Assembly (NCBI GenBank): GCA_963965975.1
Contig: OZ014417.1
Span: forward strand, 2,275,821-2,339,820
Direction of reading: 5' to 3'
Source: Xestospongia bergquistia
Lineage: Eukaryota; Porifera; Demospongiae; Haplosclerida; Petrosiidae
Length of the DNA: 64,000 bases
Part shown: one piece after another, positions 51,401-61,942 of the stretch
Layout: each line of letters begins with the position of its first letter
How positions within the stretch are numbered: the first letter of the stretch is position 1
Translations under genes and position numbers: made by a program
The notes under the pieces: generated by a model
Seen by the model: only the letters and a program-made list of their open reading frames with translations
Told to the model about the DNA's origin: nothing
Databases searched by the model: none

Positions 51401-53716
51401 AGATTTGCGGTGCTACCTTATGGTTAAGATGGGTGGTTAGTCAAAGACAATTTAGTGATTGTTCAAATATACAATCAGTCTAGTTCAATCTTTTGCCCAA
51501 AACGTCTTACAAACCAATTAACACAAAAACTAAAGATTAACTATAAAGCCTGGTAAATATGAAATACTAAAATCAAATTGCTTAGTCATTTTTTACTAAC
51601 AGTTTGACTGGGAGTTAATCAATTCACAAGGTGTATGAGTTTTTATTATTTGTAAAATAAACATTACATGTTCAAAAAAGCAATTAATTACATGCCTAAA
51701 CTTGGCAGATATATACAAAGATTTTCCAGTACAAATCCTGTGTCCTGCAGCTTTAATTGCCTAGTTCTAATGTATTTAACAATATGTGTTGCCTTTATTA
51801 AAGTAATTGTGATAAGTACAACGAATCTCTTAATTTATCAGCTTTTAAATATATGTCATTTATAGCAACTGCTCTAGTATTCATAAACTTAAAAGAAGGC
51901 TATTTCTTCCATGTCACACAGATGGCTCTGCATTATTCTGAACATAGAAGGCTAGAGTTTCTCCATCAAAATGAATACTGTGTCTGTTATATAAACAACT
52001 CCTAATATTGATATGGCTCAACTTAACCTTCTAACTAGGTATAAGATAAGGTAGCAAAGTATGCTTATTGTTCATTCTAATATAACATCAACGCTAGTAC
52101 CATTCTGTCATAATTTATTATAATTCTGACACTTGTGATCAAATAAATCTGGATATGACTGCTGTGTAAAGTAATAGTTTAGTCAATCCTTCAACAATTC
52201 TTTTCTAATGTTATATGAAGTCAATTGTAAACCTGTTGTACCTTAGTGTTATATGATACGCTTTAAAATTATGCTTAATGATAATTACTAGCTATATAAA
52301 CCAATATTAAAAGAAAGGTAGTGTGTAGAAAAGCAACATACATACACAACAATTATATCAGTAAAGGTCACAATAATTATCCATTAAATATATTGCTATG
52401 TGTCTTGAGTTATTCTAAATATTGACCTTAACTACATACATGTATACACTTACATAATTAGGAGAAACACCTTCACTTTCCAATAACTCTACTATTGTGT
52501 AATGACCATTGATGTAAGCTACAGTATGAGGTGTTGTTTCTGTTACATGAAAACCTTTGTCACAAACAATCTATATAATAAACAATGAAATTTCAATATA
52601 TGAAAAAAGTCAAATTACCTATCTATTTATACACAATATAAGCTGTTACTTTACATTGTATGCATCATTAATGAAAACATAATACAATGGATTCCATCCA
52701 ATTAAATATTATATGTAAAGATCATGTATATTATTAATTGTGGATACTAATTTAGTAACTTTAAAAAATAGAAAAATAATTACTAAATTATTTAAGGGTT
52801 GAGTTTTTAATTTAAATTTAGGTGTGGCTAAAAGGAACTAATGCTCATTAAATCTACCAAGTTTTGATATAAGTTTGTTGACACAAATAATAACAGTAAG
52901 TTAAAGGTAAATTAATAGGATCTTACATCAAATCGACAATTGATGTTTACTCCTCGCTGAAGAGCTTGTTTTGTTTGCTCTAAATTTCCATTTTTAGCAG
53001 ACAACCAAAGTGCCCTGTCCTATATAATATGAAAACAAGTTATCTCTACCAGACCACCACAACTACATGTATTATATTAAAATAATAAAACTATAGGATA
53101 GGTCAAATACACAAAACACAAAGTGAAAATATTTATTAAACAAACGGGACATAATTAGGTTTATGTATATAACTAACATGGACAATTTGACTATACTACA
53201 ATTACAAGACTACACTAACTAGTAGCAAACAGTTCAGTGATCTTCATTTCAATTTTTTATTGTTATTGTTTATTTTACATGTGATATGATCACATGATAG
53301 CAATAATTGGACACTATTTAAGTATTAAAGTGAGTATACTAGGAACACATAGAGACAGGTCTATAGAATGATAGTAAATGCAACCATTGTCTATATAACT
53401 ATGCAATACTGTTCATATAAACTAATACATACCTAAACCTAAATGTGCACACATTCTGCTTACAGCAGGCATACATATCAACTAGTAATTAATAAACATG
53501 TAATTATTGAATATTAATAGCGTGAATAATTATTTATAACCAGATAAAACTCAACTAAGATCACAGCTTGTAAGAAAATATCACTTGATGAGCAATTTGA
53601 GTTATGAAGAAACTGCGTGTACATACTTAACATACATACTTAACATACTTTAATTTAATGCTATAACTCATTATTAATAAAATTACCTGCTCTCTCAATG
53701 AAAATTGACCTGCCAT
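42452..53716 (-). CDS. Ankyrin-Roc-COR-death domain protein (ROCO family, DAPK-like without kinase), gene 1
   Basis: Exons from the 5' end: 53,687-53,716 (MAGQFSLREQ), 52,927-53,019, 52,454-52,570, 51,032-51,127, 50,137-50,235, 49,388-49,486, 47,426-47,524, 46,127-46,228, 43,065-45,140, 42,835-42,922, 42,452-42,724; about 1,024 codons. The first small exons are phase 0 and each encodes about one ankyrin repeat (TALHLASGNGHKETVQLLL type). The large exon finishes with another ankyrin repeat, then a Roc GTPase with P-loop GSISAGKSS (44,880-44,906), G3 DFAGHQEYY (about 44,706-44,732) and GSFADQ at the G4 position, then a long COR region. The last exon is a death domain (WYIIGEVLGIEYNYLASL...VTWNTILQVI). 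The order matches DAPK1 without its kinase. Roc-COR modules act as dimerising GTPase switches, and death domains recruit partners by homotypic contact. The death-domain exon can end at GTGAGT (42,446-42,451) and splice on in phase, or read through to a stop at 42,417. Confidence 0.8.
46565..47820. repeat. Tandem duplication unit 1 containing an ankyrin exon
   Basis: This roughly 1.25 kb intron-exon-intron block recurs at 48,440-49,680 with few differences. It carries the ankyrin exon 47,426-47,524 encoding HQQTALYLASEGGHFDIV and flanking introns. The interval between the units (47,821-48,439) is unique intron sequence with no gene seen. Confidence 0.8.
48440..49680. repeat. Tandem duplication unit 2 containing an ankyrin exon
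   Basis: Second copy of the 46,565-47,820 block. The 99-base exon (49,388-49,486) encodes the same 33 residues as its partner. A further duplicated piece of the unit start appears at 49,684-49,795 (from GCTCAAGTATTATCAAAGAA), indicating more than one unequal exchange. Confidence 0.8.
48674..48847. repeat. Direct repeat of about 80 bases, period about 94
   Basis: A block starting AGTAATTTTTCTAATTCATAA is present twice in a row, at about 48,674-48,754 and 48,767-48,847, inside duplication unit 2. Unit 1 has it once (about 46,803-46,880), so this is a later local duplication. Confidence 0.75.
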
Positions 53717-56084
53717 TGCCAGAAGAGGGTTGGTACTAATAATTTGATCTCTAATAGAACATAAAATATAAATGTAATATATCTGGTATACACTATGTGA
53801 CAAAATATCTTTTATATATGTATATATACATAATATAACAAAGAGAATAGAGTGTATGTTCTTAATTTATGATCACTGTAAAATGATTACATTTTAACAC
53901 TAACATCATCTCCAATCAAACAATTTAACATTAAAGTAAATAATGGGACTATCATTTCTAACATTGATGATTAAAAGGATAAAGAAATATGGCTTGGGTT
54001 ACACAGCCTCAATTCTACTATCTTTGTAACTGTTGTAAACACAGTCATCTTTTCAGACATATCCAGAACTCCAAGATAGAAGATAATCTGATGTTTTAGT
54101 TCTTGACACAAGAAGTCTTAAGTCCAAGTATAATGTTTAACCTTGCTTATCCCACTTTGGCATAAAACCCCACCCCAAAATGTCTGTATATTTAAATCAT
54201 TGGTGGATAATACACTAATAGTCTTATATTGTATGGTTCTACATTATATTATATATATACATATATATATAATATAATGTCCTTTCACTTTATTGTATGT
54301 TTATTTTAAACTTTCGACACATTTAGTGACCAATGAATGTTATTAACCCTGACAATGTTTCTTGTCCCTAATCAATGCTGTGGAGTTACTTTCTTCCAAA
54401 ACATTTATAGGATGATTTTTAGGTATCCCACAATGGCTATGGACTTTTTTGTTTTAGTTAACTGGAGGACAGAAGTAGACAAAGGCAGACATCATTGAAA
54501 CCTTATGTGTCTGCTTGTCATCACCAAATAATGAGGGATCTCATCAGTTTACCATCTTGTATAGGTTGTTTGGCTGTTGTGATCCCAGTTGTGAAATCAG
54601 ATAACCAGTATAATCATTCTGGAAAGCCACTGCTCCTATACATATGATATCATCAACCTTTTAAAACAGTGAGAAAGAGACTTTCCTTATGAAACAATCT
54701 GTGATCAAAATTAATGTCAAGAAAGAAGTGTAAAAGGAGAGGAGCAAGGTACAAACAACATTTGCAACTGAACTATCATTGTTAACATTGTTCCCTGCTT
54801 TATTTAAGTATGCTTTTGGAGTTGCAAAAGAAAAAGGAGCATCTAAATGTCTTACCTTTCTATTAATTGGCTTTGCCCTACACAAATGAGCCTTTAAAGA
54901 TGCTCTGTTACTGTGATATGTCCTACTCTCCTACTAACTGTATCTGCAAGAAACGATTTTCAGTCAATTGTAAATTGAGTTGCTCTTTTGGGGGGTTCCC
55001 TTCCATCTGACACAATGAGGTCGGGGACATTATGGTCCACCTACTAAACTTAGTAGAGCCTCAATTAATCTCGCCCTCTGCGATATTCTAATTTTACTTT
55101 GTAATTTCATATTCTGCTTTGAAGTCTTCCAAAAATATTCCAATTCCAATTCTATTTTCTATAATTTGATGACTACTAAAATCCTATACCCCTACCCTAA
55201 CTGGAAACATGTCACTTCACTCCATTATAAAAGACAGCTTGCGATTTTTGCACTCCACTCTGACTCATTGAGTGATGGAAAATAGAATTGGAATGTCTAC
55301 CTTCAGCTCCCGTACCTTAGATATGCATTTCAAAGCCAGAATGGATTTTGTCACTGATAGCTTGCCATATCGAGCGCATGGAGTAGAGATTTCCTAACTC
55401 CACCTATAATCATTCTAAAAACCTAAGCTAATTGCACACTCCCAAAATGTGATGTTACTAACGGAGCACCATACACTTTAACACTGATATCTCTAATTAA
55501 CTAACCAGAGTATAAGTGTATAAATATAACATAACATTATAATTATATTTTTGTCTAAGTAGCAACACTAGATGACATTAACAAATAGCACTTTATTTAC
55601 TTACAATCGTCTTGATCAGAGACACTGTTCAATTCAATAGGTCAGATCCTTCCTTCTTGTTGTCTGCAAAGCATTCCGTATATGCTACATAATATATCAT
55701 CATATGATATTGTGATGGGAAATGGGTGGGTCTTAAATGATCTCAAAATACTGCGTCTTATTTACATAATAATACAAGTGAATACATTCATGATATTTAT
55801 TAATGGAGCGTTATGAGGTAGTGTTATCTATACCATAGATAGTATAGACTATGTGACTGGGATTGGAAACACCCATGCACTTCCGGTACACTCCTTGTCA
55901 TCTCCATCTGACAAGCATAAACTACATGTAAACTATGGCTTAAAGTGCTCCTGTTTCTTATGAAACATGTATGTTGTATTTTTAGAATTTTACTTCGATT
56001 AAGTGTCACTTTATAATAAATATACCTACCACATCTATTCACAAAAGCATTAGTATATAAGTTTTTGTAGTACTGCAGCATCCA
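53717..56084. other. Intergenic region upstream of gene 1
   Basis: No supported gene. It includes the likely 5' flank of the ankyrin-Roc-COR gene, a 40-base palindrome at 54,241-54,280 and a 17-base inverted repeat at 55,143-55,159 / 55,278-55,294. A less AT-rich patch around 54,980-55,420 stands out in base composition and could be a promoter or a short mobile element remnant. Confidence 0.5.
54241..54280. repeat. 40-base near-perfect AT palindrome
   Basis: The two 20-base halves are reverse complements except for one position at the centre. The core alternates A and T, with ACATTATATT and AATATAATGT at the ends, so a cruciform or hairpin is possible. Confidence 0.8.
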
Positions 56085-57975
56085 TTTTCCATTGTAGTGA
56101 GATTATTGAACATTGTCACCTGTTAACAATGAATATTATAATTGTGTTGTTTCACTGAGAATGACACCCTTCATACTTTATTTCCACCATATCTGATAAC
56201 CTCTTGGTGGTCATGTGGCAACAAACAGACCTACGTGAAAGTCAATATTTTAGTTTGTTTAATACACTAACACTAATATGAAAGTTACAAACAAAAATAA
56301 TAATTCATAAATCGTACTATAATTTCAGTGAATCACTGACTAGAGGATTAAAGAATTGGCCCCAGTGGCTGTGAAGCACCCATAGAAAAGTTGAAAAAAG
56401 TAATCAGAGAGATGTTTCTAGCATAATCAGTCACACCCATCATTATAGTGCTCACAGTTAAAGTTAATGATTATTGGTTGCTATATACATTAGTGTTCAA
56501 AGAATACAGTTTAATTTCATTTGTATTACTTTCAATTGTTGCATATGATACTAGAATTGACCAAAGCAAATGGACATCTAAGTAACGGTCCAAAATGATT
56601 TTACAATTTTTTTACAATGACAATTCTTACCAGTTCAAGCATGTCGTTCTAACTAGTGATGATTGGTCCATTGCTACTTTCCATTGTAGTGAGGTTATTG
56701 AACATTGTAACCTGTTAACAATGAATATTATAATTACATTGTTTCACTGAGAATGGCACCCTTGAACATTGTCACTTGTTACCAATGAATATTATAATTA
56801 CATTGTTTCACTGAGAATGACACCCTTCATAGTTTATTTCCACCATATCTGATAACCTCTTGGTGGTCATGTGGCAACAAATAGACCTACGTGAAAGTCA
56901 ATATTTTAGTTTGTTTAATACACTAACAATAATATGAAAGTTACAAACAAAATATAATTCATAAATCATATTATTATTTCAGTGAATCACTGACTAGAGG
57001 ATTAAAGAGTTGGCCCCAGTGGCTGTGAAGCACCCATAGAAAAGTTGAAAAAAAGTAATCAGAGAGATGTTTCTAGCATAATCGGTCACACCCATCATTA
57101 TAGTGCTCACAGTTAAAGTTAATTGCTATATATATTAGTATTCAAAGAATACAGTTTAATTTCATTTGTATTACTTTCAATTGTAGCATATGATACTAGA
57201 TTGACCAAAGCAAATGGACATCTAAGTAACGGTCCAAAATGATTTTACAATTTTTTTATAATGACAATTCTTACCAGTTCAAGCATGTCGTTCTAACTAG
57301 TGATAATTGGTCCATTGCTATTTTCCATTGTAGTGAGGTTATTGAACATTGTAACCTGTTAACAATGAATATTATAATTACATTGTTTCACTGAGAATGG
57401 CACCATTGAACATTGTCAGCTATTCCAATGAATATTATAATTACATTGTTTCACTGAGAATGACACCCTTCATAGTTTATTTCCACCATATCTGATAACC
57501 TCTTGGTGGTCATGTGGCAACAAATAGACCTACGTGAAAGTCAATATTTTAGTTTGTTTAATACACTAACACTAATATGAAAGTTACAAACAAAATAATA
57601 ATTCATAAATCGTACTATAATTTCAGTGAATCACTGACTAGAGGATTAAAGAATTGGCCCCAGTGGCTGTGAAGCACCCATAGAAAAGTTGAAAAAAGTA
57701 ATCAGAGAGATGTTTCTAGCATAATCAGTCACACCCATCATTATAGTGCTCAGTTATTTTTTTGTTTGCTATATACATTAGTGTTCAAAGAATACAGTTT
57801 AATTTCATTTGTATTACTTTCAATTGTTGCACATGACACTAGATTGACTAAAGCAAATGGACATCTAAGTAACGTTCCAAAATGATTTTACAATTTTTTT
57901 ATAATGACAATTCTTACCAGTTCAAGCATGTCGTTCTAACTAGTGACGATTGGTCCATTGCTATTTTCCATTGTA
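56085..57975. repeat. Tandem array of about 590-645 bp units, three copies
   Basis: Units begin with CCATTGTAGTGAG-like sequence at 56,089, 56,681 and 57,325, with a terminal partial at 57,968, so the periods are 592, 644 and 643 bases. Shared landmarks include CACTGAGAATGACACCC, CTCTTGGTGGTCATGTGGCA and CAGTGGCTGTGAAGCACCC. Units 2 and 3 are longer because a block of about 65 bases (ACAATGAATATTATAATTAC followed by the GTTTCACTGAGAATG stretch) is itself doubled. No coding frame spans a unit. Confidence 0.8.
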
Positions 57976-58775
57976 GTGTATTTTCCATGTATTTGTGTGT
58001 GGTATAACATTATGTTAGTTCTATATGATCAATAAGAATAAAGTATAAACTTCCTTGACAATATATTTGGTCTTGCTTTGAAGTTATGTAAATCATGAAA
58101 TTGTGGCTTTCTCATACTTTTGGCCTGGATGGACTTTGATTTTAATAAGACTTCTATAAAAGAGGATGCTTTATGTAAAATCCAAAGTTTTATGTAAAAA
58201 TAATATTTATAAATCTTCTCCTTTATGGTTTTCATGGCACAAAGAATATCATGCCATCCCTAGCTACATAGACAGTGCTACTACCTGTCTGATTACAAGT
58301 TCAACTCACATGTCTACATTACAAACAAGTGGCAAGTAGTGATCTACTAATTATGTAATCATGAAATAATTATTAAAGTTTTTCCTGCATGGAAATTTAA
58401 ACAGCTACTATATCAGTGAAAGTAATGGCCAAAGTTGTTTATAGATAAATAATGAGTCTATCAAGCTATGTAATAAGTGCATACATACTAGACTGAAGAG
58501 CATATGTCATGTTAGGTCAAGTCTGGACTATATTCTATCCACTTATCATATTTAAGATACATAATAAAAGCTTTGTCATAGCCCATATCATGAGGCTTAA
58601 TAGCATTGAAGTGCTGCTAATGCCCATGCTATTATTACAAAGTTTTAATATGCAATCAGTGATTTGTTGTGTATTTGCAATGTTTGGAGGTATAGCTTGA
58701 TCTTGTTGATTGACTATTTAGCTTTAATAGTTTTAGAATCAACTATTGGGAATTATTGTCAAGAGGTAACTATAT
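57976..58775. other. Unique spacer between repeat units
   Basis: An AT-rich spacer. Short open frames on both strands look like chance. A stretch near 58,250-58,305 resembles 42,060-42,105 (ACATAG...AGTGCTAC.ACCTG), which may be a short dispersed repeat. I see no gene. Confidence 0.4.
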
Positions 58776-59215
58776 TATTTAGCTACCACATCTATTCACA
58801 AAAACACGAATATATAAGTATTTCTAGTACTGCAGCATCCTATTTTTCTATCTTAGTGAGGTCTGTGAACATTGTCAGCTGTTAACAATGAATATTATAA
58901 TTACAATGTTTCACTGAGAACGACACCCTTCATACTTTATTTGCACCATACTTGATAACCTCTTGGGTGTAATGTGGCAACAAACAGACCTACATGAAAG
59001 TCAATATTTTGGTACATTTAATACAGACAATACCTAACACTAATATGAAAGTTACAAGCAAAATTATAATTTATAAATTATTCTATAATTACAGTGAAAC
59101 ATAGACTGGAGGATTAAAGAACCAAAGCAAATGGACATCTAAGTAATGGTCCAAAATGATATTACAATTTTTTACAATGACAATTCTTAAGGTTCAATCA
59201 TGTCATTCTAACAAG
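58776..59215. repeat. Diverged, internally deleted copy of the 640-bp unit
   Basis: Sequence from CTACCACATCTATTCACAAA onward matches 56,030-56,330 (the flank plus first half of unit 1). It then skips the middle of the unit and resumes at ACCAAAGCAAATGGACATCT. It is more diverged than the three array units. Confidence 0.7.
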
Positions 59216-59317
59216 CTATAATCTATCAATTGACTTGGTTCACATTCAAGCTAACAGCATCCCTGTAAAATAATGGTTAAGCTTCTCACAATACACAGTA
59301 AAGTTTTTCAATTTGAA

Positions 59318-59553
59318 TGATAGTTAGAAGAGGACAGGTAGTTCTCCGTATAAGACAGGTGGTTTAGACAGCAAGTTTGAGTGTGGCTTTAAATGATTTT
59401 GTAATAGCTATTATTTGAGGCAGAAATCAACTTAACAAAGTATATTACTCAAATATGAGGAATTAGTAGAGAGATTTAGTTATTTCTGTACAACTTGTAA
59501 TGGAGAATTAGCTGTATTGTGTAGTAAGATTTTACAAACTGTTTAACAATGAT
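59318..59553 (+). pseudogene. Relic of the DEPDC5 last exon
   Basis: This matches the terminal DEPDC5 exon (31,557-31,923) from the GACAGG (RRTG) region to the stop codon. Two in-frame stops mark it as dead: TGA at 59,394-59,396 in place of Trp, and TAA at 59,433-59,435 in place of Glu. No other DEPDC5 exon is recognisable nearby. It lies about 440 bases from the 3' end of the second death-domain gene, mirroring copy C and gene 2. Confidence 0.85.
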
Positions 59554-60646
59554 ACTCCATAAAATTAAGTAATGGCAATTAAATTGCAATTCTTTTGCCA
59601 TCATCCTTTAAAATGTAACAACTATATGATTACATAAGACGTTTTCTTTACAATTTTTCATCAGTTTAAGTAACTGCTGAATACATTATTTTGAATGTTG
59701 AAAGCAATATCTATAATTTTCAAACTGATGTTGCAAACGTTAAGTACTCCTCATTAGACAATGAAATCAGTGACTGTACATATATATGGCCACAACACAA
59801 AGCTGGATAGTGCTCTATAATTATTAATTACCATGTGCACATTTCCTGTTATGTTATAATCTATTTATTTAATTGAAATGTTGATAAAAATTTTGTTAAT
59901 TACATATGACTAAAATTCTAAAAATATCAATATGACAATATTATTTTTTCAAAAAATAACCACTATATACATGAGTATAGAATGTATTATTTATTTGTGT
60001 TTACGCAGACATGAACGACCAACTTTTTTACTGAAATATGAACGACCAACCATAACAGCAATTAACACTACTGATATACATGTAGCAGCAATGATAAGAT
60101 TCTTTTGATTTATAAGATGAAAAGACTTTGTAACAATAAATACAAATTTACTATAATGATTATATACCATATTATGTAGTTATAATTCTTTACCAAAGGT
60201 CACGTGCACTGAAAAAGTCTTAAGGTACCATTTTAATGAGCAATTACCTTGGTCATCATCACCGCTTTCTCCTTTTAGTTCTCTCTGCATTTTAGTAGCA
60301 ACATTCTTTTCTCCACACTCCTCAACTGCTTTTGTCAACTCATCTAATGTTGGCTGACCAGAATGGCACATTATCCAGCAGCTTAACATTTCTTCTAAAA
60401 CCCAATCATGATTGTTGCTTATTTCATATGATGACAACAGCTTCTTTCTATCATCAAGAGGAACATGTAAAAGTGGAGCAAGGGATTCCCATTTAGATGA
60501 CTTGAATCCACACTTATAAAGGAACAAGAAGGCTTTGTTAGCATTGAGTTCTGTGTGAAAAGATAGATCTCATCAATAGTACATGTAATGGTGTATATGT
60601 TTGACCACTCTTCTTTATTTATACTAATGCAAATCTGTCAACTTAC

Positions 60647-60810
60647 CATCACTTCTTCAGTAGTATTGTTGCTACCCACATTAGCACTTTGCTCTGCTAG
60701 AGTAATGCTCTCCAGTACATTAGCACTTTGATCTACTAGAGTAATGCTCCCTAGCACAATAGCACTTTGCTCCACTTGGGTAATGTTTCCCACACTAGCA
60801 CTTTTGTCTT
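60647..60810 (-). repeat. Linker exon with 13-residue (39-base) repeats
   Basis: The exon encodes about four units of the form QSANVLESITLAE, in the order DKSASVGNITQVE, QSAIVLGSITLVD, QSANVLESITLAE and a final degenerate unit. It lies between death domains 2 and 3 of the paralogue and has no counterpart that I can see in gene 2. Confidence 0.7.
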
Positions 60811-61942
60811 CTATATTAATATACACAACAATATTTACAATATAATGCATGGTTATAAATTTTGCTTTTATTTAACAAAATAAATCTGAATTCTATTTTA
60901 TAAGGATTCAATCAATAAACTGTTACATTGCCTGTGTATAGACAGTGTTTGGTCCGCACATAAATCTGTTACTGATGTATTCAGCAGTAACTTAGTTTGA
61001 ACTTGGCAACAACAATGACTGCTGTCAAAACTTGACAACAGAACTAGAACATGACTGTTAATGTTATATCCATGATGGTAAGCTGCTGATATGCATTACT
61101 AGTGTGCTGTTATAATGCATCCATGCATCACTGTTGTATACAATACAGAATGACATACTGAGAAGTAGTAAACTTTATATGTTTATTTAAATAATATATT
61201 GATTGACACTTAGCAGTCATGTAGTAAATTGTTGACACTATAATGATTTTGTTTAATCCCTCATTAGTTAGACCATAATTTTCATGGATGCTTGGTTTGT
61301 ATGTGAGGACTTGTCACCATGGAATTTACCAGACACATGTCATTTAAAGAAAGTCACTTTATGGTTGAAGTGTGTGAACTATCAATTCCATAGTAATTAG
61401 TAATAAGACAATATATATTACTTTCAATATATATGCTGTAGGCATGTATGCAACCTAAGTGACTGTGAATTGGTGAAACAACCAATCTGTTTTAACTGTG
61501 ATGTAGCTATTTCATTTTATAATTAATAAGGTTTTCAGCAAGTTCTTAGTGGGAGTATGGCAAACTAATGTTACAGCAATTCAGCTATTACTAATGACAG
61601 TGATGGTTTAATAGTATAGTCATCGTTACGCTAAATAACAAGGATTTAAATAATTACAGAAAGTATATGATAAGGTAGTCCTGTATATTATGTTACATTA
61701 CAGAAAGCTAGCCTATATAAACATTTGAAATAAAAATTATTAAGGATGCCTAATGTTAACCTTTAGTTAAGTGATTGATAGTAAGGCTCATAATACACAT
61801 ACCAATGTGGAACATATGTGCTACCTTCTTTGGTTAATTTGAAACATTAATAAGTTGACCTAATGCATAAGATAACATATAGGACTACCTTACCACATGA
61901 CATGTCAGATATGTCAGTAATATTATGTATTAACTAACTTAC
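60811..61942 (-). other. Intron of the gene 2 paralogue
   Basis: About 1.1 kb of AT-rich sequence between two in-phase linker exons. I see no coding block, RNA gene or repeat array in it. Confidence 0.45.

Noticed and set aside
54661-54885. Small - strand open frame in the intergenic region
   Set aside because: No recognisable domain, no splice partners and no duplicated counterpart; compatible with chance.
55824-56081. 85-codon - strand frame next to the satellite array
   Set aside because: No domain. It ends at the repeat array and its start region is repeated as non-coding sequence at 58,776-58,860.
58250-58305. Short similarity to intron sequence at 42,060-42,105
   Set aside because: Only about 30 imperfect bases; too little to call a mobile element.
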